NCBI RefSeq assembly: GCF_900110505.1
Contig: NZ_FODZ01000003.1
Location: forward strand, 1 to 64,000
Direction: 5' to 3'
From: Luteibacter sp. UNC138MFCol5.1
GTDB taxonomy: Bacteria > Pseudomonadota > Gammaproteobacteria > Xanthomonadales > Rhodanobacteraceae
DNA: 64,000 bases
Shown here: positions 44,580-52,721 of the stretch, piece by piece
How positions within the stretch are numbered: position 1 is the stretch's first letter
How the letters are laid out: each line of letters begins with the position of its first letter
Position numbers and translations under genes: made by a program
Notes under the pieces: generated by a model
Told to the model about the DNA's origin: nothing
Database searches by the model: none
Seen by the model: only the letters and a program-made list of their open reading frames with translations

Positions 44580-46106
44580 ATGAGGCAGTCTCCCGCCCTT
44601 GGCAGGGCCACCCGAGCCACCCGCGTGGCCGAGTACGTACGCATGTCCACAGACATGCAGGAGCACTCCATTGCCAACCAGCGGTCGGCCATTGAGCAGT
44701 ACGCGGAAGCGCACGGCATGGTCATCGTCCGGCACTACGTCGACGAGGGTCGGAGCGGCCTGGCTCTAGAGGGCCGTAGCGGCTTGCAAAGGCTCTTACA
44801 GGACGTAACCGAATCCCCACCCTACTCCGCCGTTCTCGTGCTCGATGTGAGTCGATGGGGGCGGTTCCAGGACGCAGACCAAGCCGCGTTCTACGAGTAC
44901 ATGTGCGTGATGCACGGTGTTCGAGTTATCTACGTGGGCGAACCCTTCGAGAACGATCGGTCGCCGCTGACCGCCATCCTCAAGAGCCTGAAACGACACC
45001 TCGCGGCCGAGTACAGCCGGGAACTGTCGGCCAAGGTGTACGCCGGACAAGCCCGCCTCGCTAGACTTGGTTACCACATGGGGGCGACGGCCGGTTATGG
45101 CTACCGCCGGATGCTCGTCGACGCCTCTGGCAAACGCAAGGGGCTATTGGGGACTGGCGAATACAAGGCTCTCCTTACCGACCGCGTCATCCTCGTCCCC
45201 GGCCCGATGCACGAGGTACGCCTAGTGCGCGACGTGTTCGAGCTGGCGGCTCAGGGAGTCTCCACCTACCAGATTGCTAGGCGCTTGAACGAGGCCGGGC
45301 GCTACACAGCCTCAGGGAAGCCATGGCGTGAGCAGCGTATCCGCTCGATGGTACAGAACCCTAAATATGCTGGCGCTTGCGTATACGGGCGAACGACCCA
45401 GGCCATCGACCGGCATCGTTCCGAGACACAGCGGGTTGAGACACCCAGCGCGTTCAAGCCGCTGGTGTCCGTTGAGCTCTTTCAGAAGGCCAATAATGCC
45501 CGGAAGCACCGAGGGGCCAGACGAAGCGACGACGAAGTGCTCGCGGATGCACGAAGGGTTCTTGAGCAAGAAGGACGGCTAACCATTGGCATCCTTGACC
45601 GTGCTCCCGGCCTTCTGAGCGGACAAGCGTACATGAGGCGCTTCGGCAGCCTGCGCCAGCTATACGAGCTGCTGGGATACGTGCCCAAACGGGACATCAG
45701 CCACGCAGTGATTAGGGACAAGATACGTCCCTGGCGGGAGTCGCTGGTGGGGTTCGTTGCCGAGCAGCTACAGGACCGAGGGTCCGACGTAGAGCGCCAC
45801 GGCTGGGTACTTAAGGTGGACGATGCATGGACCGTCGCATTCGACACTCTGCAATCGCGACGCGGCTACGGGCATAGGTGGTGGGACATCCGGCAGGTAA
45901 ACGGCAATGCCGACATGACGGTCTTTGCCCGTATGGCTCCCGATGGATCATTCCCGCTCGACTTCATTGTGATGCCCCAAGTTGCCTTCGCTGGCACGGT
46001 GACGATAGGCAAAATGCTAGTCACGGCCTCGGCCTACACCTATCCGTCGCTACGGGTGCTTCTCGACCTTGCGGAGATGACTCGGAGGGACCGGCCATGT
46101 GGGTGA
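44580..46106 (+). CDS. Large serine recombinase
   Basis: 508-residue site-specific recombinase. The resolvase catalytic domain holds the nucleophile serine in AEYVRMSTDMQEHSIANQRS (about residue 23) and the conserved VLDVSRWGRFQD. The recombinase (DUF) domain has LVRDVFELAAQGVSTYQIAR and SMVQNPKYAGACVYGR. A long C-terminal domain of about 200 residues replaces the usual zinc ribbon, since no Cys cluster is seen. A second recombinase in an element that already has a tyrosine integrase hints at a composite origin. Confidence 0.88.
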   Translation: MRQSPALGRATRATRVAEYVRMSTDMQEHSIANQRSAIEQYAEAHGMVIVRHYVDEGRSGLALEGRSGLQRLLQDVTESPPYSAVLVLDVSRWGRFQDADQAAFYEYMCVMHGVRVIYVGEPFENDRSPLTAILKSLKRHLAAEYSRELSAKVYAGQARLARLGYHMGATAGYGYRRMLVDASGKRKGLLGTGEYKALLTDRVILVPGPMHEVRLVRDVFELAAQGVSTYQIARRLNEAGRYTASGKPWREQRIRSMVQNPKYAGACVYGRTTQAIDRHRSETQRVETPSAFKPLVSVELFQKANNARKHRGARRSDDEVLADARRVLEQEGRLTIGILDRAPGLLSGQAYMRRFGSLRQLYELLGYVPKRDISHAVIRDKIRPWRESLVGFVAEQLQDRGSDVERHGWVLKVDDAWTVAFDTLQSRRGYGHRWWDIRQVNGNADMTVFARMAPDGSFPLDFIVMPQVAFAGTVTIGKMLVTASAYTYPSLRVLLDLAEMTRRDRPCG

Positions 46107-46462
46107 GCCAGGCCACCTTAGACGCCCAGCAAGCGGCCATCCACGCTCGTGACCAACGCCTCGCAACTGAGGCGACACATGCCGCCGACGAGCTGCGGGA
46201 ACTCTTGGCACCGCTCATCGAAGACGCGCGTTTCCAGGCCCTCCCGCTACACCATCCGTTCCGAGAGCAATGCCGACTAGCAAACACGTTAGCAGACTAT
46301 CGGCAACCGTCGACGCGAATCATGGAGTGGCTGGCCTTATCCGGTGCCCTCCAGGCCATGTTGGCCCAGCCTGCTGCGACACGATGGCTTTCCACCCATC
46401 GAGCTGACGTCTTGGCAAAGATGCGCCAGCTGCTGGCCGAACGGGACGGAAAGACACCCTGA
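46097..46462 (+). CDS. Hypothetical protein coupled to the serine recombinase
   Basis: 121 residues, mostly helical (QQAAIHARDQRLATEATHAA; MEWLALSGALQAMLAQPAA). Starts at 46097, ten bases inside the recombinase end, so it is translationally coupled. No known domain recognised. It could be a directionality factor or accessory of the recombinase, which is inferred only from the overlap. Confidence 0.5.
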   Translation: MWVSQATLDAQQAAIHARDQRLATEATHAADELRELLAPLIEDARFQALPLHHPFREQCRLANTLADYRQPSTRIMEWLALSGALQAMLAQPAATRWLSTHRADVLAKMRQLLAERDGKTP

Positions 46463-46591
46463 AAACAGCTATATATGTAGGGGCTCTTGCCGCCACAAGG
46501 CCCTACCTCGCCCGACGCCGTGCCGGGAAATGCACGGCAACTCTCTTACCAGTTTGGCGGAGCTTAGTGAAACCAATTGAGGATATAAAAC
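46463..46591 (+). promoter_or_regulatory. Leader with two hairpins before the virion module
   Basis: The 129-base gap before the first amber-containing gene can form two hairpins. GTAGGG (46477-46482) pairs with CCCTAC (46501-46506) with an inner CTTG/CAAG. GCCGTGC (46517-46523) pairs with GCACGGC (46532-46538) with an eight-base loop. Neither is followed by a T-run, so a terminator is unlikely. TTGAGGA at 46578-46584 is the ribosome-binding site for the ATG at 46592. Confidence 0.45.
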
Positions 46592-47572
46592 ATGGGTGGT
46601 GGTGGCGGACAGCCGAAGAACACGACGACCACGACGAAGACCGAACTTCCGCCGTGGCTCGCTAACGCCTATTAGGGCTTCTTCAACCAGACCAACGACG
46701 TTAACAGCAAGCCGTATCAGTCCTACGGCGGCCAGCTTAATGCGGCTCCGACCGTTGACCAGACCTACGCGCTTGAAATTGCTCGTCAGCGAGCGGCGAG
46801 TGCAAATCCTGACCAGTAGGCAGCGTTGTAGCAGCTACTTAATGGATCAAACAACGTCACCGCCACGGCTAATCCTTACGCGGATAATCAGTACCTAAAC
46901 CAAGTCATCGCGAGTTCGAATTAGGACACGATCGACGCTTACAACAAATCTGCTGTGCCCTAGCTGGCAGCCCAGTTCTCGTAGGGCGGCGCTTTCGGCG
47001 GCTCTGCCATGGCTCAGGCTTAGCAGTAGAGCTAGCAGACTCTTGCCGACCGTCTTGCTCAGAACTCGACGAACCTCAGGTATACCGACCTACAGAACCA
47101 GCAGCAGCTTTGGCAGCAGGGGTTCCAGAACAAGCTTGCAGCTTCTCAGCAGAACACGCAAAACCTGCTCGGAGCATCGCAGTCCCTAACGGGGTTGAAT
47201 GCCCTACAGAGTCAGTATCTAGGTCAGTACGCTGGCCTCGGTCAGATTCAGCAGGACTACGCGCAGGGCAATATCGACCAGGCTTACAACGACTGGTACC
47301 AGTCTCGATACGGCTACGACCAGCAGCGTCTTGCGAACTACGGCAATGCGCTCAACTCCGTAGCGGGCCAGTTCCAGAGCTCGGCCACCTCTGGCCTCAA
47401 TCCCGCATACAAACCTCGTACAGCCGGAGGTGCCATTGCTGCCGGTGCTGGTGGCGCAGCTGCCGGTAGCGCAATCGGTGCTGCCATCGCTGGCGGTTCG
47501 GCTGGCTCAGTCGCCCCAGGCTGGGGTACAGCAATCGGTGCGGCCGCTGGCCTTGCCTCGTACTACCTTTGA
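46592..47572 (+). CDS. Phage virion (ejection-type) protein with nine in-frame TAG codons
   Basis: From ATG 46592 (TTGAGGA upstream) to TGA 47570-47572 the frame is open for 326 codons except for nine TAG codons at 46673, 46817, 46829, 46922, 46961, 46982, 47021, 47027 and 47033. No TAA or TGA interrupts it. Read as Gln, the ambers give natural sequence, for example NPDQQAALQQLLNG and GGSAMAQAQQQSQQTLADRL, like Gln-rich phage virion/tail-adaptor proteins with the GAFGGS motif. The C-terminus is a glycine-rich zipper (GGAIAAGAGGAAAGSAIGAA). Under the standard code only 27 residues would be made. Best explained by TAG read as Gln; the alternative is a decaying gene. Confidence 0.75.
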
Positions 47573-47585
47573 GGAGAAAAAATCC

Positions 47586-47882
47586 ATGGACTTCGTTGTT
47601 GTACTCGACCCGACCCACGCCGCCACCCGTGCAATCGCCGCTCCGGGCTGCATGCCCTGGCACCTCACGCCTGTGGGCGATGAACCTCCCTTCCCCTGCC
47701 CCACCGTGCGCTGCAAGTTCGTGGACGCCTCTGTCCCAAATTTCATGCGCGTCTCGGGCGTGATCGGTGAGGAGGATCTGGACCGACTGGTGTGGATTCC
47801 TCTGAGCGCGGTCATCACCGTTTTCGAGCGAGACGAATCGACTCGTGTCGACTCTGAACAGTCTTCCACCATGATCCATTGA
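47586..47882 (+). CDS. Small hypothetical protein of the virion module
   Basis: 98 residues, no in-frame TAG, TGA stop. The sequence has an N-terminal hydrophobic strand (MDFVVVLDPTHAATRAIAAP), a Pro/Cys-rich middle (CMPWHLTPVG; PCPTVRCKF) and an acidic tail. It lies 13 bases after the first amber gene and 12 bases before the second, with GAGGAG upstream. Function unknown. Confidence 0.6.
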   Translation: MDFVVVLDPTHAATRAIAAPGCMPWHLTPVGDEPPFPCPTVRCKFVDASVPNFMRVSGVIGEEDLDRLVWIPLSAVITVFERDESTRVDSEQSSTMIH

Positions 47883-47894
47883 GGCGGCAATACC

Positions 47895-49388
47895 ATGGCA
47901 CTTCTTGACGGCCTTCTCGGCCAGACTCCCGGCGTCAGTGCAGACGAACGCCGGTAGCTCATCAACGGTGGCCTGCTGAATGCAGGTCTCTCGATCCTTG
48001 CAGCCAATAGCCAGCCCGGAGTAACGCCTATCCAGGCACTCTCCGGCGGCCTTCTCGGCGGCATCCAGTCCGCTCAGCAGGGCGCACGCCAGTTGCAGGA
48101 CGATAAGTTCCAGCAGCAGCGGCAGGCGTTCCAGCAAGCGCAGATGGACGATCAGCAGCAGCAGATGCAGCGTCGTCGTCAGATTCAGGATTTGGCGCTC
48201 AACTTCGTTCGACAGAACCCGGACGGGTCGAGTGCCTTCGATGAAGGTGGCTACACCCAAGCCTTGATGAGCGTCGACCCGCAGGCGGCGATTGAACTAC
48301 ATCGCAACACGCTTGCTGCCAGAATGCAGGAGCTACAGACGCAGAAGACGCAGCGGGAGCTGAATACCCCCGACCTCCGTCGCATCGAACAGGGAAACAA
48401 CATCCTGACCCAGGAACAGCAGGCGGACGGCAGCTACAAGACCATCGCCACGGCTGGCCGATTTGCCCCTACTTCGGGGGCGTCGAACCAGACCGCGCTG
48501 GAACGCAACGTGCGATATCTGATGTCTCAGGGGCTTACCCGCGATCAGGCGTTGCAGGCACAGGGCATTCCCGCCCCAGGCGCCGCAGAAGCACCTACGC
48601 ACGGGGCAGGCACCCCTAACGGCGATGACTTCCTCAAGTCGTTGCCGTCTGACCGACAGGCGGTAGTCCGTGCGGTCGTGGAGGGCCGTTATCCGGTTCC
48701 GACGGGTAAGGCTGCAACCTCTCCGTGGTGGCAGTCGATCGTGCAGGACGCTCAGCAGGTCGACCCGACGTTCGAAGCGGGCAGCTATCAGGCTCGTGCG
48801 GCATCGCGCAAGGATTTCACCTCAGGGACGACGGCGAAGAACATCACGGCCCTGAACACGGCAGCTCATCACCTCGACCAGCTGCTTGAACAGGGCAAGC
48901 GACTCAACAACAGCCGCTTCCCGACGTGGAACAAGCTCGCCAACTCCGTGGGCTCAGCTGTCGGCAAGGATGCCGTGAACAACTACAACCTCAACGCGGA
49001 TGCCGTGGCCGATGAGCTGGCAAAGGTCTTCGCCGGCAGCGGCGGCGCCCTCGCTGACCGTGAGCAGATCCGCTCCCGCCTGGACGCCAGCCTCTCGCCC
49101 CAGCAGCAAGAAGGCTTCGGGCGTACCGCGGCCAATCTGATCGAGGGTCGCCTCGCTGGCCTACAGGCGCAGCTTGACCAGGGCCTCGGCTACGGGTCCA
49201 AGAGCATCCAGCTTGTGAGCCCCGAGTCGCAGAATTTGTTCAACAAGTTCCGTGGCGGCGAGCCCGCTCCTTCGGGCGGAGCTACGGGTAAATACACGAT
49301 AGGCCAGATCATCGAGGCCAACGGAAAGCGCTATCGGGTGACGGGGATTTCGAACCCGAATGACCCGGACGTTGCGGAGGTGCGGTAA
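47895..49388 (+). CDS. Phage virion (ejection-type) protein with one in-frame TAG codon
   Basis: From ATG 47895 (TGAGGCGG upstream) to TAA at 49388 the frame is open for 497 codons with a single TAG at 47955-47957, codon 21. Read as Gln, the N-terminus becomes MALLDGLLGQTPGVSADERR, then Q, then LINGGLLNAGLSILAANSQ. This is a typical start of phage internal virion proteins with an amphipathic helix. The middle is a long Gln-rich coiled coil (DDKFQQQRQAFQQAQMDDQQ); the tail is compact (IGQIIEANGKRYRVTGISNP). A shorter product could start downstream of the TAG, but only a TTG at 48093 or later codons are available. Confidence 0.72.
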
Positions 49389-51517
49389 TGCCTAAGCTCT
49401 CAGAAGTTTCGACGCCGCAAACGGGAAAGCTTCGCCTCTCGGACGTTCAGGCCCCAGTCCCTCCGGCCACTCCCGACCGTTCACTCGCGAGCACGATCGG
49501 TGACGCTCTCGCTCAGGGTTACCGTGACGTAAACAGCTTCGGTAACGAACTCGGCGATGCGTTTGCGCATCACGTTGCGAATATCCCGGTGGGCGTGGGC
49601 CAGCTCTACATGCACGCCGTTAAGGGTGTGAATGACGCCGTTCGTGGCGAACAGGAAGGTGATTGGGTAGGTCGCCAGACGGCTGCATACGACAATTGGG
49701 TGCGTGACCGCGAACAGGCGTACCAGGACGCCGTGCCCAACTCGGCGGGGAGCTACGCGGGTGCAGCTCTGGGTGAGGTGTTGCCCTGGGCCACGGGACT
49801 CGGTGAAGCGCGAGCCCTCGGCCTGCTTCCCACCGCTGCGAAGACCGCAGGCAAGCTTGGCCTGCTTGGTGGCGAAGGCGCACTCATGAGCGCGGCCCAA
49901 CCCGTGACTAGCGGCAGTGACGGCTATGCCGGCGAGAAAGCGAAACAGGTCGGCGTGGGTGCCGCAACGGGCCCCCTGCTCTACGGTATCGGTGCTGGCG
50001 CTTCGTCCGTCGGACGCGGGGTGAAGAACATCGCCGAGCATGTGCTGAATCCGCAGGCGGTGGCCGACGCCAACATTGCTCGTCTCTACGGTGCCGACGA
50101 CGCCACTTTGCAGCGATTGGCGAATGCCCCAGAACTGGTGCCCGGCGAAGTACCGTCTGCTGCCCAGGTGTTGCAGACTCCGGAAGCCGTACAGGCGGAA
50201 CGGATGCTGCGGAACAACCCCGCCTCGGCTCCTGCGTTTGTGGCTCAGGACAATGCGAATAACGCGACACGCTTGGGCCTGCTTCAACAGGCGGCAGGTT
50301 CGGATGATGAGCTTGCTGCCGCTGTCCAGGCTCGCCGGGATGCTACGGCTCCGTACTTCAAGGAATACCTGTCACCGAGCAACCCGGAGCAGCGATACAA
50401 GACCGCCGTCGGCATCCTTGGAGACATCAAAGGCGAAACGTTCCGGCCGGACTACGACGCGTTGCAGGAAGCCAAAGCCATCGCATCGAAGGTCGCCAAG
50501 GGGACGCTGGACGAAGGTCAGGGAGCTGACCTGCTGAACCAGATTTCGGTGAAGACGAAGAAGGCTCAGAAGGTGTTGGATCAGGCCATCACGGCTATCA
50601 ACCAGAACATGGTGGACCCGAGCCGGATCGCGAAGCAGCTCCAAGAGCTGACCAAGTCCGGCAATCCGACGGTGGCCGGAGCCGCCCGCCAGCACCTCGA
50701 CCTCATCGCCAGGAATCAGGACGGCACCGGAATGGTCCCTGCCCGGGCCCTTGACGACATGCGGCAGAACATCGGAAATATGCTCTCGGCAAACGCCACC
50801 AACGGCGTCGTCGGCTCCCAAGAGGCTGCGTTGTATGGACCGGTCACCGCCAAGATTGTCTCTACTCTCGACCGAGCGATACCGGGCTATCGTTCTAACC
50901 TGGAGACGTACGCCAAGCTCTCCCAGCCTATCAACGACATGCAGGCCGTCCGAGGGCTTCTGGACCCTAACGCTCCGGGTAGCCTTAACACTGGTGGCGA
51001 TCCACAGCTTGCGGTTGCTCGTGTAAAGCAGGCGCTCCGTTCCGACGATCGGGCCAACTACGGGTTGAGTGACCCAGCTCGACAACAGTTAGAGAACGTC
51101 AGGGACAGCCTCCTCCGTCGCGGGATCTCCGATCAGAAGATCGCAGCGGCGGGTCCGGGCACCGCAGCCGACATGCAGGCCCAGGGACTACTCTCAGGAG
51201 CGATATTTGGCCGGACCCTAGGTAACCGCGGGGGCTGGCTCGGTCGCTCTGTAGGGAGTGGCCTGGGCGGGCTCCTAGGATCATCTGTCGGTGGCATCGA
51301 GGGTGGCCTCTTGGGGTCCAGCATCGGACTGGGCCTCAGCGACGCGATTGGGGCCGCAAACAACCGGGTCGTGGCCAAAACCGGCCAGGCGGCGGCGGAT
51401 GCGAAGGCCACGGCGGAAGCCATCCAGCGGTGGCTCGGGCGCCAGCCGACCAAGGGCGACGGTGGGCTGCTGGGGTATTACCTGTACGGCCTGCCTGCGG
51501 CGACGCAGACACCCTAA
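49388..51517 (+). CDS. Large phage virion (DNA-ejection-type) protein
   Basis: 709 residues, no in-frame TAG, TAA stop. It starts with a base shared with the upstream stop (TAATG). The N-terminus has PKLSEVSTPQTGKLRLSDVQ. Several hydrophobic glycine-rich segments follow (GVGAATGPLLYGIGAGASSV; GGLLGSSVGGIEGGLLGSSI), typical of podovirus internal proteins that insert into membranes during DNA delivery. Long helical stretches lie between. It is the third large gene of the module, so gene order resembles the gp7-gp20-gp16 type trio of ejection proteins. No lysozyme domain is visible. Confidence 0.65.
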   Translation: MPKLSEVSTPQTGKLRLSDVQAPVPPATPDRSLASTIGDALAQGYRDVNSFGNELGDAFAHHVANIPVGVGQLYMHAVKGVNDAVRGEQEGDWVGRQTAAYDNWVRDREQAYQDAVPNSAGSYAGAALGEVLPWATGLGEARALGLLPTAAKTAGKLGLLGGEGALMSAAQPVTSGSDGYAGEKAKQVGVGAATGPLLYGIGAGASSVGRGVKNIAEHVLNPQAVADANIARLYGADDATLQRLANAPELVPGEVPSAAQVLQTPEAVQAERMLRNNPASAPAFVAQDNANNATRLGLLQQAAGSDDELAAAVQARRDATAPYFKEYLSPSNPEQRYKTAVGILGDIKGETFRPDYDALQEAKAIASKVAKGTLDEGQGADLLNQISVKTKKAQKVLDQAITAINQNMVDPSRIAKQLQELTKSGNPTVAGAARQHLDLIARNQDGTGMVPARALDDMRQNIGNMLSANATNGVVGSQEAALYGPVTAKIVSTLDRAIPGYRSNLETYAKLSQPINDMQAVRGLLDPNAPGSLNTGGDPQLAVARVKQALRSDDRANYGLSDPARQQLENVRDSLLRRGISDQKIAAAGPGTAADMQAQGLLSGAIFGRTLGNRGGWLGRSVGSGLGGLLGSSVGGIEGGLLGSSIGLGLSDAIGAANNRVVAKTGQAAADAKATAEAIQRWLGRQPTKGDGGLLGYYLYGLPAATQTP

Positions 51518-51558
51518 CTTTGTCGCTTGAGCCATGCCGCCACCACGGCGTAAGCGGG

Positions 51559-51590
51559 GGCGGGAGGAAGAACATCGGTTGCCTCCCGCC
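51559..51590 (+). terminator. Hairpin after the virion module
   Basis: Perfect nine-base stem GGCGGGAGG/CCTCCCGCC with a 14-base loop, 42 bases after the stop of the large virion gene. The following bases (AGAGGTTT) are not a strong T-run, so it may act as a weak terminator or an mRNA end stabiliser. The rest of the gap to 51806 is AT-rich with no gene. Confidence 0.45.
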
Positions 51591-51806
51591 AGAGGTTTCA
51601 AGCAAAACACGGCCAGACGTGACGCCAAGTGGACCGTTCGACCACCCGTCGAGGGACTCTCGGGCCTGATAACCAAATGAATTTTCTTTCAGATCAATAG
51701 CTTAAATGCACTATCTTGAACTCAGAAAAATTGGTGATACAAAGAGTTAAGACGGCTTGTTGCCGACAAAATCCTCACGCGATCATCGCGCGTGGCCCCC
51801 AAAACT

Positions 51807-51819
51807 AACCACCATGGTT
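51807..51819. promoter_or_regulatory. MqsA-type operator
   Basis: Palindrome AACCA-cca-TGGTT, eight bases before the GTG start of the toxin gene. E. coli MqsA binds AACCT-N2-4-AGGTT, so this differs by one base per arm. It supports autoregulation of the toxin-antitoxin-chaperone operon by the MqsA homologue. Confidence 0.6.
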
Positions 51820-51827
51820 GATTTCTG

Positions 51828-52151
51828 GTGCACGGACGCCCAATATACGATCTCGACAGGGTTAGGGCCGCAGGCGCCAAGGGACATGTGGCGCTCTTGC
51901 GAGGTGCTCAGCGCGACTATCAGGAGCTTGGATATGGACTGGCCGACGTTCACCACTGCATCGCTGACCTCACGCTTGGTGACTTTCACCACTCGGTAGA
52001 CATCGAAGGCGTCCAATACGACGTCTACTATCCGCGCTACCGTGGGCCCAATGGTCCTAAAGACGAACTCTACGTGAAGCTAGCCGAACGGAGCGGGACG
52101 ACAGTCCCGCAAGTTGTCGTGGCTTCGTTTCACCTACAACGGAAGAATTGA
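51828..52151 (+). CDS. MqsR-family mRNA interferase toxin
   Basis: 107 residues, GTG start at 51828. The family pattern is present: PIYDLDRVRAAG at the N-terminus, LTLGDFHHSVDIEG, then YDVYYPRYRGP, DELYVKLAE and VVVASFHLQR, matching the MqsR core with its Lys/Tyr/Arg catalytic surface. MqsR cleaves mRNA at GCU-type sites. The start has no strong ribosome-binding site, which would keep toxin low. It is followed by mqsA after three bases. Confidence 0.78.
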   Translation: MHGRPIYDLDRVRAAGAKGHVALLRGAQRDYQELGYGLADVHHCIADLTLGDFHHSVDIEGVQYDVYYPRYRGPNGPKDELYVKLAERSGTTVPQVVVASFHLQRKN

Positions 52152-52154
52152 ACA

Positions 52155-52721
52155 ATGACTGCTAAGTGCCTGCTGTGCGAGCGCGGTGAGCTCCGGTCGG
52201 CTGTGGTTACTGAAACCATCCGATATGACGGCACCGAGCTTCAGGTGCCGGGTGTCGAAATATCGGTGTGCTCGGTATGTGGCGAAGAACTGGTTTTGCC
52301 TGAGCAGGCGAAGGCCAACGAGGTCAAATTTGCAGACGCCAAGCGCGCCCACGACGGCTTCTTTACGTCGAGCGAGATCGTCGCTTGGCGTAAGCGTCAC
52401 GCACTGACCCAGCAGGAGGCTGCGGTTTTGATTGGGGGCGGCGTGAATGCGTTTTCCAAGTATGAGCGTGGTGAGGTGATCCAGACTCAGGCCGTCGACC
52501 GCTTGATGCGGTCACTCGACCACTTCCCGGCCATGATCCACTTCCTTCGGAAAGAGGCTGGGGTAACGGTCGAATCTAACGTCGTCTTAGAACGAGACGA
52601 CAAGACCGTTGTGGCGCTCCACCTTTGGAAGGTGACCAAGACAATCCAGCCTGCGAATGATTCCTCGACACCCTGGGGCGATGATGTAGAGCTTGAGATC
52701 CCGGAGGAAGCGTATGGTTGA
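52155..52721 (+). CDS. MqsA-family zinc and HTH antitoxin
   Basis: 188 residues. The N-terminal zinc domain binds through Cys5/Cys8 (CLLCERG) and Cys39/Cys42 (CSVCGEELVLP). The C-terminal HTH is LTQQEAAVLIGGGVNAFSKY. It is longer than E. coli MqsA (131), with about 55 extra C-terminal residues (ALHLWKVTKTIQPANDSSTP) that may be the chaperone-addiction region known from toxin-antitoxin-chaperone systems. Overlaps the chaperone gene. Confidence 0.85.
   Translation: MTAKCLLCERGELRSAVVTETIRYDGTELQVPGVEISVCSVCGEELVLPEQAKANEVKFADAKRAHDGFFTSSEIVAWRKRHALTQQEAAVLIGGGVNAFSKYERGEVIQTQAVDRLMRSLDHFPAMIHFLRKEAGVTVESNVVLERDDKTVVALHLWKVTKTIQPANDSSTPWGDDVELEIPEEAYG

Noticed and set aside
46592-47033. Reading the first virion gene as a pseudogene or a sequencing failure
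   Set aside because: Decay or error would give mixed stops and frameshifts. Here nine of nine stops are TAG, the frame never shifts, and the end is a clean TGA.
49340-49372. T-arm-like sequence on the minus strand inside the second virion gene
   Set aside because: GGATTTCGAACCC resembles a tRNA T-loop, but the stem does not pair properly, no acceptor or anticodon arm is found, and it is within conserved coding sequence.
51757-51999. An 80-codon frame overlapping the toxin gene start
   Set aside because: It lies in another phase over the operator and toxin coding sequence, and its translation has no family resemblance, unlike the MqsR frame.
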